From contig CM054058.1 of the NCBI GenBank assembly GCA_028641055.1, positions 495,981,269 through 496,045,268 on the forward strand: 64,000 nt of DNA, given 5' to 3'. The notes beneath the pieces are model-generated. The model ran no database searches and was not told the DNA's origin. It saw nothing but the letters and a program-made list of their open reading frames with translations. The position numbers were made by a program, and so were the translations under genes. This document shows, piece by piece, positions 11,776-23,229 of this stretch; the stretch's first letter is position 1; the number at the start of each line of letters is the position of its first letter. The stretch is from Alopecurus myosuroides (Eukaryota; Streptophyta; Magnoliopsida; Poales; Poaceae).

Positions 11776-13311
11776 TGATACGTCCATTTTGCATCACTAT
11801 TTTATATGTTAATTTCCCCTTATTCACTGATATTTTATATATTAGAGCACTATCCTTATGTTATTTTGTTGTTATCTTTGTGTTCTACAGTTTTATAGAA
11901 TTATTTATCAAAGTCAGACTTCAGATGGAAAAAGCACCTGTCAGAAGGGGTATTTTTCGGATGGTAGAAAAATCGGGAAAATCAGAAAACAACATTTCGT
12001 CAGAAATCACCGGGGGAGCCCGAAGACGTGCCAGAGGGGACCCTGTGGGCAGCAAAGTGCCTCCCAGGCGCGCCCCCTGGCCACGCCTTGTGGGCCCCTA
12101 GCCCCCCATCCCGCTCTCTTCGGGGTACTTACCCCCCCCCCCCCCCCCGTGACCAAAAAATATCGAGGAGCCAATTCGTAGAATGTTTCTACCGCCTCTT
12201 CGCTAGGGAAACGACAGAGAGAAGAAACACCTTCCCGGAGGGGAGATTCCGCCGGGAAAATTCACTCCCGGAGGGGGAATCGTCACCACCGTCACCGTCA
12301 TCGCACCAGGCATCATCAAGATCATCATCATCATCACCATCACCATCAGCACCATCATCCTCACCATCCACCTCTGTCCCTCTGTAACAATTACGGTTCT
12401 ATATCGTTGTTTTCCACTAGATCTCTCTCTTGGTGTGAATTACTCGTTTGTAGTTGATGCTTATGAGATTTATCGGTGTCTGCACTTTATGACCAGATTG
12501 TTATTCATCCATTTATCACCTCTGATCATGTACCATATGATGTGTTGTGAGTAGATCGTTTAGTTCTTGAGGACACGGAGAAGTCTAGCTACTAGTCATC
12601 ATGTTTCGTTGAGTAATATTTACCGAATCGTCACCACCGTCACCGTCATCGCACCGGGCATCATCAAGATCATCATCATCATCACCATCACCATCAGCAC
12701 CATCATTCTCACCATCCACCTCCGTCCCTCTGTAACAATTACGGTTCTATATCGTTGTTTTCCACTAGATCTCTCTCCTGGTGTGAATTACTCGTTTATA
12801 GTTGATACTTATGAGATTTATCGGTGTTTGCACTTTATGACCAGATTGTTATTCATCCATTTATCACCTCTGATCATGTACCATATGATGTGTTGTGAGT
12901 AGATCGTTTAGTTCTTGAGGACACGGAGAAGTCTAGCTACTAGTCATCATGTTTCGTTGAGTAATATTTACCGGTTTGATATTTAAGTTATGTTGTTATT
13001 TCTCTGGTGGTGTTATGTGAACGTCGACTACATAACACTTCACCTTTTATGGGCCTAGAGGAATGTACTGTGTGTTGGATTGCTTATGGTAGGTTGCGGG
13101 AGTGACATAAACCTAAACCCAAGTTTGCAATACCTCACATAAGGAAGTAGTAGATACCACGAGTTTATTGCTACACATATATTTATTTCTTAATTACTTT
13201 CTCTTGTATTTGCGGATGCTTGCAAGTACTGTAATCGTAAGTGTGCATTAGTTTTGGACACTGTTATTTATCGAAAATGTACGATCGATCACCTACACTT
13301 GTGGGTCATTA
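11776..13311 (+). mobile_element. 3' LTR of the Athila-like gypsy element
   Basis: It begins TGATACGTCCATTTTGCATC directly after the polypurine tract and probably ends at CACTTGTGGGTCATTA (13311). A CA terminus would be expected, so the last base pair appears mutated. It contains a run of 17 C at 12132-12148, an ATC/CAT microsatellite (about 12300-12365), and an internal 348-bp tandem duplication. There is no 5' partner in the window with which to date it or confirm its end. Confidence 0.7.
12277..12972 (+). repeat. 348-bp tandem duplication inside the LTR
   Basis: Two adjacent copies, 12277-12624 and 12625-12972, start at AATCGTCACCACCGTCACCG and end at GAGTAATATTTACCG. They include the ATC-rich microsatellite and differ at only a few positions (for example CACCAGGC versus CACCGGGC). 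The junction runs straight from TTTACCG into AATCGTC. The duplication is local to this LTR copy as far as the window shows. Confidence 0.9.
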
Positions 13312-15210
13312 GCGTGGTGGATGTCATCCTGATCCATTGGCGGATCATGAGATTAGGGATAGTGGAGGAGGCCTTGGTTCTTGGATGGTGGGGCCGTGGT
13401 CATGTGGATGATACCAGAGTCAAATATGGTGATAGCCTTCTCCGAGGCCAAAGGCGTCATGGGACGCCCTTCCACCTCTAGACAGGGTTCGATTCGACTC
13501 GGCATGTGCTACAGAGGAGACGTCAAGTCATGTCGACGGCAAGCGGAACCAAGACGATTTGGATGGTAGTAGAGCCGGCTTCAAAGGCGAGTATACATAT
13601 TCTAGTGGACACACACGATCGCTGATGAGGCAACGCTCGAATCCCGCTTTGGGATAATTTTTTTTGAGATCAACCTATACTTGGACTAATCACCATCGGG
13701 TATATGCATCGACCTACGGTGTTCCAAGGTATTCGGTCTTAGAGTTTTCTTTTTGGATGAATTTTTAATAATAAAATAAAATGGCTATGTGAATCCATGG
13801 ATGCAAAGGCCGCGCTTCCCCGTTTCTAAAAAAAAGACAGTCTAGAAAATAAAAAAAAATTCTTTTCACTTTTCTTTTTCTTTGAATACGATGTAGTAGT
13901 TAGCTTGATCCTCTAACTATCTCGAAAAGCATGCCTAGTTTGATCGGATCCTAGCTGATGCATGCATACCCTCAATCTTTTACCAAGAAAATCCGTTCAT
14001 ATCTTTTGTCAGCACCAAAGTTGATTCATGAAATATTTTCGAATTAATATATTAAATATCCCGATATTTTGCACATCTATAAGCGTCCATGCATTAATAA
14101 AGTGACGTATTTTGAGGATATTTTTTAACTCGATAAGATCTTTGAAGATCGCGATCACACCATGCAAAAATATTCGGTGGAAAAAAACATCTTCATTCGA
14201 CGGAAGGTGCCAAAAAGGATAGGACGGAATTAAGAGGAATATTAGGCTTTGGAAAATCCAAAGATTTTTTTTTAAATAAGCACCATACTTTGCTTTCATT
14301 TTGAAAATATTAAATGTGCTGGTTGCCTTTCAATTAATGTGCTCTAATTGTTTGATATGGACCACCTCATCTGTTCTCTTTAATTCGATGATATGTTAAT
14401 TACTCCATAGAATATATACTTATTTTGGGCAATGTTTGGCAGCCTAATTTGACAGCCAGAAAATATTTAATTAGTGGAAGTCCTATGTTTGGTTTTTAAT
14501 CAACACATAGATTATGCAGTTATTTTTGCCTAAAATTGGATTACATAGCCAAATAATGCATAATATTGCACAAAATTATTAGTATCCAACTAAACAACTC
14601 ATGCAATTGAACACGCCTTATCCTTATTGAGCATTTTTAGAAAGAAATACAACTCTGCTTATTATATCTCACAACATGAAAAAAGAAACACACATTTATA
14701 TTATAACTGCGCTGAAATAATATTACTATTTCCTAAGAAAAAAAACAAAGTGCTATATATTATCTTTATATGAATCTCTATTAGGACTTCTCCACACGCG
14801 AACGCGCACTAAGCATATCCCTCTATGTAACTTTCAATAACATAAACTTGCAAAGCCGTTATGGTCCGAACGTCTCACTCCTCCTACTCCGCCTTCAATT
14901 ATGTCTAACGAGATCATTCTCCTCTAACCTTAACTTTGTCATTCGTGGATCTATATTCCTAAATCTTGGGCATCGGGAATTTTGGAGAATCCTGTTACTC
15001 TTTTAGGACTTTTTTAAATTTCTTATATTTTTTATTCAACCCGGCCCTTGCCACCTACAGCAACCCAACCCGCTACATGTATTATAGTTACAAAATTTTA
15101 AGAGTCGTTGTGGTCCGAACCCTTACTCCCGCCACTTAACCTTCCCCTAGGTCACTCATACCTTCCACTTGTACCCTAGCTTTTTCCCCCGTCGACCGAC
15201 CCTCCCAAAC
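13312..15210. other. Intergenic sequence with decayed repeat copies
   Basis: No gene is supportable here. The left part (to about 13,660) is mixed-composition sequence with short unrecognised frames; the middle is AT-rich. Near 14,850 and 15,105 there are diverged copies of a motif of the type AAAGCCGTTATGGTCC followed by CTCACTCC and CCGCC. The same motif recurs inside the two large direct repeats that follow, which suggests an older series of duplications. Confidence 0.5.
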
Positions 15211-16023
15211 TTAGGGTGACAGGAACTCCCATATGGAAAATCCATTACTACCTATTATGCGACACATGAAAAGAAATAAAAAACCCGCCTTCATGTTATA
15301 ATTAAGTTCAAACATATTATTTTGTTACAAAAGAAGCACAAGGACAATATTTTGTTAGCCTTTTGTAGCAGTAGAATTTACTTCATAGGTGTCCCTGCGC
15401 TAAGTGCATCTAGGATACGGCTTCCCCTCGTGCAACCCCGACCCACATTTGAAAATATGTTATAGTCCATACACTTTAATTCCATCATTCCACCTTATCA
15501 TACTCATCCACCAACTGCAACTTTGTCCTCTACCGTCATGCCACCCTAAACATTGGGAAGGGGACAACTTCAATCTAGCAAAGTGGACCCAAACTTAGTT
15601 TTCCAAATTTGATCATTGCAGGGTTTATAGAAAGAAACACATCGTACGATATCCTTTCATGTTTTGTTCTACTTTTTACTCCAATTGCGTCCACGTGGTT
15701 ATGGCTTCGCCACGTGGCAACTATAACTGACTACTTTCGTACATCCCAAATTTGAAAAGCCTTTATGGTCCAACATCTCATTCCCACCACCCGACCTTCT
15801 CCGACGCCCCAACAAGCTCCCCCTCCCACCCCAACTTCGTCTTCCACCTACCGGCCATCCTAAACCTTGAGAGCGGTAGTAACTCCAATCCGGCGAACCG
15901 GAAACCTCGCCATCACCCAACTCAACTCCCTCTCGGCCGAACTCCACATACTTCTGCCTCTTGACCTAACAACATAACCTCGGAGATTTCTCTTCTCGAA
16001 ACTTAAAAACCTTTATTATAAAC
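15211..16023. repeat. Large direct repeat, copy A (about 813 bp)
   Basis: It starts TTAGGGTGACAGGAAC and ends near AAAAACCTTTATTATAAAC. It matches copy B at 16312-17103 almost throughout, including the words CCATATGGAAAATCCATTAC, TTGATCATTGCAGGGTTTAT and CCCGACCTTCTCCGACGCCC. No terminal inverted repeats or target duplications are evident, so it looks like a segmental duplication rather than a transposon pair. Short frames inside it are not supported as genes. Confidence 0.85.
15691..15717. promoter_or_regulatory. Paired G-box (CCACGTGG) motifs, copy A
   Basis: CCACGTGG occurs at 15691-15698 and again at 15710-15717. This palindrome is the classic plant G-box / ABRE-type core bound by bZIP and bHLH factors. 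Activity is inference; the motifs lie roughly 1.7 kb upstream of the proposed start of the DUF4378 gene. Confidence 0.4.
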
Positions 16024-16311
16024 CTCTGGACGGCTCGCTGCGCTCTGCGCCGGCTAGGGAGAAGACGAAGACCGCGTGCTGCTTTGACTGACTCCGTGTG
16101 CCTCTGAAAGGACGGGGCCACGACCATGTGGCGGGGCGTTCGTCTCGTCCGTAGCTCCCACGGGAACCCCTGGGAGGCGGGTTTTGGGCAGGTGTTTTCG
16201 GACGGGAATTGAGGGCCATCCGAAGGGGAAGTCCCATTGGGGGTGCAAGTGGGTGTATTTGGGGCCCGTACAGACAGGAAGGAGCTTTGGGGGGCTCGAG
16301 TGCAGATGCTC
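16024..16311. other. GC-rich 288-bp spacer between the direct repeats
   Basis: It is strikingly GC-rich compared with the AT-rich copies on either side. Read in reverse it begins with GAGCATCTGCACTCGAGCCC, a type of GAGCATCT-starting, GC-rich non-coding repeat often seen near cereal genes. I cannot place it in a named family. Overlapping minus-strand open frames here are a by-product of GC richness. Confidence 0.4.
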
Positions 16312-17103
16312 TTAGGGTGGCAGGAACACCCATATGGAAAATCCATTACTACCTATTATGCGACACATGAAAAGAAAGAAACACACCCGCCTTCATGTTA
16401 TAATTAAGTTCAAACATATTATTTTGTTACAAAAGAAGCACAAGGACAATATTTTGTTTGCCTTTTGTAGCACTAGAATTTACTTCATAGGTGTCCTTGT
16501 CCTAAGTGCATCTAGGATACGACTTCCCCTCTGGTGCAACCGCGACCCAGGATCCATTCCCATCATTCCACCTTATCATACTCGTCCACCTACTGTAACT
16601 TTATCCTCTACCGTCCTGCCACCCTAAACATTGGGAAGGGGACAACTTCAATCTAGCATATCGGAGCAAAATCTTAGTTTTCCAAATTTGATCATTGCAG
16701 GGTTTATAGAAAGAAACACATCATACGCTATCCTTTGATGTTTTGTTCTAGTTTTTACTTCAATTGCATCCACGTGGTTATGGCTTTGCCACGTGCCAAC
16801 TATAACTGACTACTTTCGGACATCCCGGATTTGAAAAGCCGTTATGGTCCAACATCTCACTCCCGCCACCCGACCTTCTCCGACGCCCCCACAAGCTCCC
16901 CCTCCCACCCCAACTTCGTCTTCCACCTACCAGCCATCCTAAACCCCGAGAGCGGTAGTAACTCCAATCCGGCGAACCAGTAACCTCGCCATCACCAAAC
17001 TCAACTCCCTCTCGGCCGAACTCCACATACTTCCGCCTCTTGACCTAACAACGTAACCGCCGAAGATTTCTCTTCTCGGAACATAAAAACCTTGATTATA
17101 AAC
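16312..17103. repeat. Large direct repeat, copy B (about 792 bp)
   Basis: This is the second copy of the 15211-16023 segment. Compared with copy A it lacks a short stretch near 16545 and has scattered substitutions. It ends near AAAAACCTTGATTATAAAC, about 270 bp before the likely promoter of the next gene. It therefore placed a duplicate set of G-box-like motifs closer to that promoter. Confidence 0.85.
16770..16796. promoter_or_regulatory. Paired G-box-like motifs, copy B
   Basis: CCACGTGG is intact at 16770-16777. The second site at 16789-16796 reads CCACGTGC, still a CACGTG core. They lie about 0.6 kb upstream of the inferred transcription start of the DUF4378 gene. Confidence 0.4.
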
Positions 17104-17330
17104 TCGCCATTTTTCAATTCTGAATAGAATCACAGTGCTCCCACCCTATGGAGTTTCTTTCTTAAAAAGACCAGAAAATTAGAGAGAGAGAGGAAAGGAT
17201 CATCATAGCAACTAACAAAACAGCCTAATAAACTGAGCGAGGGACGGATGCCGGTCCAAGAGTGAGTGAGCGAGGGATGGACGCTGAAATATTCAACGGG
17301 TCAGGTCAGCACCAGCCATCCAGGCTGGGA

Positions 17331-17501
17331 CGGATATAACCGCCCACAGGCAGGCAGCAGCCTTTCTCTCCCTCCCTCCCGGATCCCGTTCTTCATTCCA
17401 CCAACTCTTCTTCCTCCCGGAGCAGAGCGCCAACCCTCTCTTCTCATCCAAAAGTTCCTTTCCGCCTCGTCGTCTCGGCGCCAGCGTCATCATCCACCGA
17501 G
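17331..17501 (+). other. Probable promoter-proximal region and first non-coding exon of the DUF4378 gene
   Basis: After an AT-poor stretch with a weak TATA-like word (GGATATAAC, 17333-17341) there is a CT-rich leader (CTTTCTCTCCCTCCCTCCC) typical of grass 5'UTRs. A donor-like AG|GTTCGT lies at 17501/17502. A matching acceptor is visible at 18989 (CATGACAG). The intron between them is about 1.5 kb, T-rich, with no other strong exon. The exact start site is not determinable from sequence. Confidence 0.5.
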
Positions 17502-19098
17502 GTTCGTCGCAACCTCCCTACACGGACCGTGTCTTAAGGCGAAACATGACACAGTTTGCTCTGCCTTTCCGCGTGTCTTTCCCTGCGTTCTCGATCGACG
17601 CCATGGTTCATGCTCTGGCGTCGTCGTTCCCGTTCCCTTTTGTGTGTGGTTTGGCGTGCGGTTCATCTGTTTGTGGAAAGGCGCCTGAGCGTTTCTGTTC
17701 ACTTGTTCCGTTTGTTCATCGTCAGAATTCAGGAACAGGACGTCTCCCATTCGTCTTTCGCTCTTCTTTTTTGGGGGTACGAAATGACCAGGTTGTGAGT
17801 TTTGATTAAAAAAATCTTGTTGATTTATCACCGAATCCATACCCCCTTCCGATTTCCGCATGGTTTGCCGGAAGCTCTGTTTTTTATTTCTTCAAGAACA
17901 TGCAGGAACTCTCTGTTTTTTCCCTTCATCGTTGTTGTCTCGGCGTTACGGCGGCGACCGTATGGAAGAGTTGTTTTTTTTTTTTCCTTTTACGTTTTAT
18001 GGATCTGGGCTTACAGACCTGGAGTTAATCGTGATGTTTTAGGCTACGTCTCGAGTGATTGCCCATGGAGTCATGTTAATGGCTCATGCTGCCATGCATC
18101 TACCTGCTCTGTTGAGTGTTGAATTGAATGGATTAGATTGGATTGGTCTCGCAGCAGTTGATGATTTGACTCATTGAAGAAGTAATTACTCATTCTTGAC
18201 TTTGCTGATCGAGTACCCATAGTTTCCCTTCTGGTTAGAGAGTACAACTGTTTATTTATGTAAGGAGCCGCCTTCATAGATTTGTCCTTCAGAGACACCG
18301 TATCTTGCCTTCAAGTGGATATATGGTGCATGCAACTTTCAGACTCTTCATTGTTTATTAGTACTGATTTCTTTCCGATAGTGTCGTGGTTTGTTTTATG
18401 GGTCATGACAAATGGATGCGCTTCCTTATGATTTTCCTGTAGTTTTTCTTGGGTCAGTTTCCTTCTGTATATGTGACAAAATACTGACAGCAGTAAGACA
18501 GACCACTTGCTTAACTTGTGACCTGATTTTCTGCGACAGTTCTTCCCTGATTCTTCCTTAAAATCTTTTCCGAGTTTTCTCTGCATTCTTGATTTGCCCT
18601 GTGGGCTGTCGATGTCCTGTGCCTACACGGTTTGTTTTCTCTTCAATATAGAGTGGCCAGCTCCTTCTATAGTTTTATTTCGGCGGTCCTCCGGTTATTG
18701 ATTAAGTAGTTGGGACACTACCAAATAAGGATACACATAGAAACTACTTTTTAATCAGCGTATATTAAGAAATGGTTCAGGTGCAGTTGGTGGGTATCTG
18801 TGTGCGTGTTTTCGGAAAGAAAGGTCTTCATGTCACCGTCGTTGACCCCTCTGGAAAAGCACAAAAGATCCTCTTAAGTTACTTCTACAAGCTTTATTTA
18901 TTGAGGCGGTGATCTATCTGGAGTTGGTAAAGTCGTTAGGCACGCGCTTTGCTTAGGTTGTTAATCACTCCCAATTCTGCTCATGACAGGTCACGAAGCT
19001 ACCTGAAAACGAGACACCATTCCATATATAGTCTGCAAGGGTGTCACTGATAGCAATTCAGCATCCCTCTTCTTTGCTGCTGGGTCAAGAACAAACAA

Positions 19099-22000
19099 AT
19101 GGCCCACCTGCTGCACCATCAGGATTCAGGGTTCCATGGAAAGGATATGCAGGGGTGCCGATGGAGCTTTCTTCAGTTCTTCGGCCTTCACCGACGTCGT
19201 CTGCGGTCTAACAAGATGCTCTCTGACAAGAAAAATGGTCAGCAGAAATGCACGGGCGGTAAGTCGTCGCTGTTTCTTTAACACTGTCCGAGCGTCCTTC
19301 AGTAAATTGCTTTCATTTAGTGAAAAAACAGTTTGAGTACAGTTAAGTGGAGGGTATTTGAGCAGAGGAGCTTATATGTGTCATTCGTGTGCTTAAATGT
19401 TCTTCTCAATTTCCCATTTGACCTTTCATAGCTAATGACTGAAGAACTAGTTTCTTGTTATGTCGAACTATACCAAATTCATACTGTGGTTTCAAGTATC
19501 TGCAAGTATTAACAGCTTATGCACCTATAAGATTTTCCACTCGGGCAACTTCCCCTTTCCATTACTGTCATAACGGAAATACAGAGTTATGCACCTATAA
19601 GATGTGTGCTAATTTTTATTGACCGTGAAATTAATTGCAGGAACTAGACTTCGAGGTTGCTATGCTCCATTGGACGATGAAGACAGTTTTGTCAGGGATG
19701 AACATGAAAACACTCAGGTTTATACCAATTACCCACCTTGATTGAAAACTTTTGTAGTGCTCTTGATTATTGAATGCTAGTACCGACATCCTTTCTTTCT
19801 ATTAATTTCTGTATTAGTATCCAGTAGTCCATTTTCATCCCCTGTTTACACTAGGAGATAAGAACTTAATTATTTTCTAAAAAAGGAAATAAACTTAAAT
19901 CATATGATTACTAACATTTTTCTTTCTGTAAAAATGGATAGTGATACTTTTGAAACAACTTTTTCTGACTATGATGATCAGGAGATAAGCTATATTATAT
20001 TTGTGTCAGCTTCTAGATCTAAAACTTATTTATGGAAGTGCATAAAGTATTTACATCCATAGGTATATGATGATTTGTGTGCAGCTACATAAGAAATAGT
20101 CATAAGTATTTCTGTTCTCTCAAATGCTTACACAGACAACTAACTTTATTTGAAGGTGTGAACTGATCCTAATCCATTATTTGCTCATATTTCAGGTTAG
20201 AAATAAACACAAGGGTTCAAAAAAGAACTCTACTAAGGCAGGTCTAAAGTCCTTTATTTCAAGAAAATTGTTTGGAAAGGAAGGTCATAAAGAAAAGATG
20301 CTTCCTGTTGCACCAAGGCTGCTGCGCACCCTTTCCATACATTACTTAGAAAGCAATGTCTATGTTTTTGATGGTGAATCAGCTTCCAATGGCGATGGTT
20401 CTTCATATGGTGCTAAATTTTCACCGCCAAATGCCACTGGTACAAACTTGCAACACAACTCCCTTGATGGTTCCAGTAGCGATACAAGTTTTCCACGGAT
20501 ACAATGCAGATGCGATGAGCATGCGAAACGGAAGAGCCACCGTAGCATTTCAATGGATGGGATTCTTCACAAGGTCCCCTATGGGAAGAAGCTGTCTGGA
20601 GATATAATCGTAGAAGAACTTCCCCGATCAGCCTCGGCCATATATCATAGGGATGGTGTGAAACCTTACACGGGTGGTTCTGCAAAGAGAAATCTAAATC
20701 ACGGTTTTCGGCGTTCACGTTCCCTTTCTGAATCTCTGGAGAGCTACTCTCACTTGCTTGATTCCATCTCAAGTAGTGATGCCAAAAGGGTGCTGACAAG
20801 CTCCATGTCTACTAGGGATCATTCTAACTCTCAGCTCAGATCAGAAGGTATGACTAGAGTTGCTGAATATCTTGTGATTCCTGAAGATGCCCTTGCCTCG
20901 CATGCTCCTGACACAATTGTTGTTGATGGAGATGTGAGGTTTGCTGTGGATGAGAGTCTTTGTAATAATGAGGTTGCTGGTGGCTCCGAGAATCCTGTGT
21001 TGCCTGAAGACTACTCGAGTGAGGAAAAGCATGATGCCGTGGGATCGACTGAAGCCAATTTACGCGTTGCTCCTTTACCATCAGATGTGGTTGATGTTTC
21101 AAAAAAATATGATGCTGGGGCTTGTGATGATGAGCAGGTTCTCTCATCAACAGAAATTAATGATATCCTAGAAGAACATCCAAAAACTTGGGATGACGAT
21201 CTTATTCACTCGTCGACAGATACTGATTCATGCAGTGTTCGTAGTGGTCTACAACCAGAAAACATCGACATCGCAAAACGACATGTGACATCCATTGATG
21301 ATCAACCTTCAGAAGACATCAGCATTGCAGAAGAAGACGCAGTGATTTCTAACGACAATCAAATTCAGTCGTTTGAAGGTACTTGCTGTGTTCCTGATCC
21401 CGAGCAACATATTGAAGATGAGTTAAATTTAGGCTGTGAACAAGAAACAGAAAGTCCAAGCTCAGTTCTGAATGTGTCCTTCTTAGACCGTACAATGCTG
21501 GATGGTGAGATTTTTTATCTAGTATGCAGAGCCTACTACAATATAAGAATTATTTTCACCTTATAATCTTTGAGCTTAGAGTCTTTGACCAGGGTTAGCA
21601 TCTCGGAATGCCACTCTTAACAAACGAAATTTCATATTCATATCTTGTAAATTACAATGGACTTACTACCGAACAATCAACTACACTAATAATTGAAATT
21701 CTCAAAATAAAAAAAAACTATTGCATTCGGCCAACTTCTTTTTTCAAACTCTCATCCCAACTGAAACTTTCTTGCTCATTTGTTTCACAGGTTCATGGCA
21801 GAAGGAAAACATTATCCATTCAAGTGAAGCTGACGATTCAGTGGGTGGAGACGAGCTCAACTCTAGTACTTTTGTAAAAGAATCAACTAGTTCACCCACT
21901 CAGGAGAATCTACAACATCTCCCAGCAGATCCACGCAAGGAGGCTGCATTAGCCTTCTCAGACCATGCAATGCTGGATGGTGAGATTTTAAATCTAGTAT

Positions 22001-22728
22001 GCACTATGCAGAGCCTGCATTGGCCTTGTATACAAATTATTTTCACTTCATAATCTTTGATCCGAGTTTTCGACTCTCACCAACAATTCCAATTCGCTTG
22101 TTCAACAGAGTCATGGCTGGAGGAAAACATTATCAATTCAAACCAAGCTGACGATTCAGTCGGCGGTGATGATCTCCAGCTGCAAGCAGCAGATCCACAG
22201 AAGGAGGCAGTGCTGAACTACGTGAAGGAGATATTCAGCAAGTCCAGTTTCACCACCGAGGCACTCTTCGACGCGTGGAGCTCTCAGAATATGGCAAAGC
22301 TCCAGATAGAGGACTGCCAGCACAGCGACCTCAGCTTCTCGGCAGCCGCCGCATTGGACCTCGCGATCGCCGACATGTCCGCCAACGAGTTCCTCCTGTT
22401 CGACCTGACGAACGAGGCGCTGTTTGACATGTACAAGAGGTACGCCGCGTCAGGCAGGCCCGAGCACTCTTGGCTCTCGTCCTCCGATCTTCGGCCTAAG
22501 CCTGTTGGGAGGCGCGCCATGAAGGAGGTGTGGGATAGAGTGAGTTTTCGGCTGGACGAGGAGCCACTGTCCGGCATGGACGTCGAGGGCTTGTTGTTGA
22601 GTGATCTGGACATGGAGGACCGCTGGTGGCAGTTCCGAGGGCACGGTGATGATGTAGGGGACGAGGTGGCCAGCTTCGTGCTAGACCGGCTCGTCACCGA
22701 GCTCGCTCTCGAGCTCGGGAAGTTTTGA
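19099..22728 (+). CDS. DUF4378 domain protein (TRM-like), five coding exons, 784 aa
   Basis: The coding exons are 19099-19258, 19641-19717, 20196-21504, 21791-21979 and 22109-22728. All have GT-AG borders and matching phases (1, 0, 1, 1), giving 784 residues plus stop. The ATG lies in an exon that begins at 18990 after a 5'UTR intron. The N-terminus has a short aromatic/basic motif (CRWSFLQFFGLHRRRLRSNK) like the N-termini of plant TRM/DUF3741-type proteins. The middle (about 80-600) is acidic, serine-rich and low in structure. The C-terminal DUF4378 domain (about 613-782) shows VLNYVKEIF, FDLTNEALFDMYKRYA, RRAMKEVWDRVSFRL, DVEGLLLSDLDMEDRWW and ASFVLDRLVTELALEL. Relatives in the TRM superfamily recruit the TON1/phosphatase complex to cortical microtubules; that role is inference here. 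Exon 4 is a tandem duplicate of the 5' part of exon 5. Confidence 0.88.
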
Positions 22729-23175
22729 ACAGTCCAGCTTAGGTAGTTCATTAATTTGGTTATTTAAGAGCACAGTCAGTGGACTGTTACAGGGTTTTAC
22801 AAATTCGTTTTAGAACCGGTTGCTGAGAAGTTTTGCATGTTGAGTAATGAGTAGAAATGAGTAGAGCGGAGAAGTGCTGATTTGCAGCACTGATTTGTTT
22901 GAATATATTTTCAGGCAAGAATATCTTGGAACAGCAAATTAATTAGCAGTTGAGTAAAATTGAGAAGTTGCAGTGGTTCATGTATATCCTTCCTGAAAGT
23001 ATGGAGAAGTTACTCTTACTCCACTTCATTGTTGATTATTTGAAAAAATTCCCATGAAAAGGAAGAATGTGATAACACTTCAGGTTGGCGCCTGGATGCT
23101 ACCAGCTGGAGTAGAAATGAATGCTGAGTAGAAACAGATAGCCAGTCAGTCAGCATTTGGCCAATGTAATAATCA

Positions 23176-23181
23176 AATAAA
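23176..23181 (+). terminator. Candidate polyadenylation signal of the DUF4378 gene
   Basis: AATAAA lies about 450 bp after the stop codon in an AT-rich 3' region. Plant signals are loose, so this is only a candidate end for the 3'UTR. Confidence 0.4.
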
Positions 23182-23229
23182 ATTATTTTCTTCAGGATGT
23201 ATATGTTGACCCAGTTGATCTAACAATCA

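Larger units (their letters stand above)
2933..13311 (+). mobile_element. Decayed Athila-like Ty3/gypsy LTR retrotransposon, 5' truncated
   Basis: Plus-strand remnants appear in the order protease, reverse transcriptase, RNase H, integrase, a post-integrase ORF, a long non-coding tract, a polypurine tract (11762-11775) and a 3' LTR (11776-13311). That order is diagnostic of Ty3/gypsy, and the pol text together with the long region after integrase fits the Athila/Tat side of the family in cereals. No 5' LTR, primer-binding site or gag is present; the left edge coincides with a CACTA end at 2932. Many stops and frameshifts mean it cannot encode functional products. Two solo LTRs of another family interrupt it at 6800-10145. 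Confidence 0.85.

Noticed and set aside
12132..12148. Run of 17 C
   Set aside because: A homopolymer within an LTR; its length is probably unreliable and it has no evident function.
11766..12387. Proline/serine-rich open frames of 107-119 codons
   Set aside because: They are made of LTR sequence including a poly-C run and an ATC microsatellite; low complexity explains the frame.
15699..16346. Minus-strand frames of 64-126 codons in the direct repeat and spacer
   Set aside because: The frame in copy A is matched by copy B only because the DNA is duplicated; the spacer frames overlap in three phases, as expected in GC-rich non-coding sequence.
17266..18122. Overlapping ORFs of 80-140 codons in the 5' region of the DUF4378 gene
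   Set aside because: They span the CT-rich leader and a T-rich intron, lack motifs and conflict with the donor/acceptor pair at 17501/18989.
20356..21171. Other-frame and antisense ORFs up to 128 codons within the DUF4378 gene
   Set aside because: They are shadows of the 1.3-kb exon 3, which carries the spliced reading frame with consistent phases.
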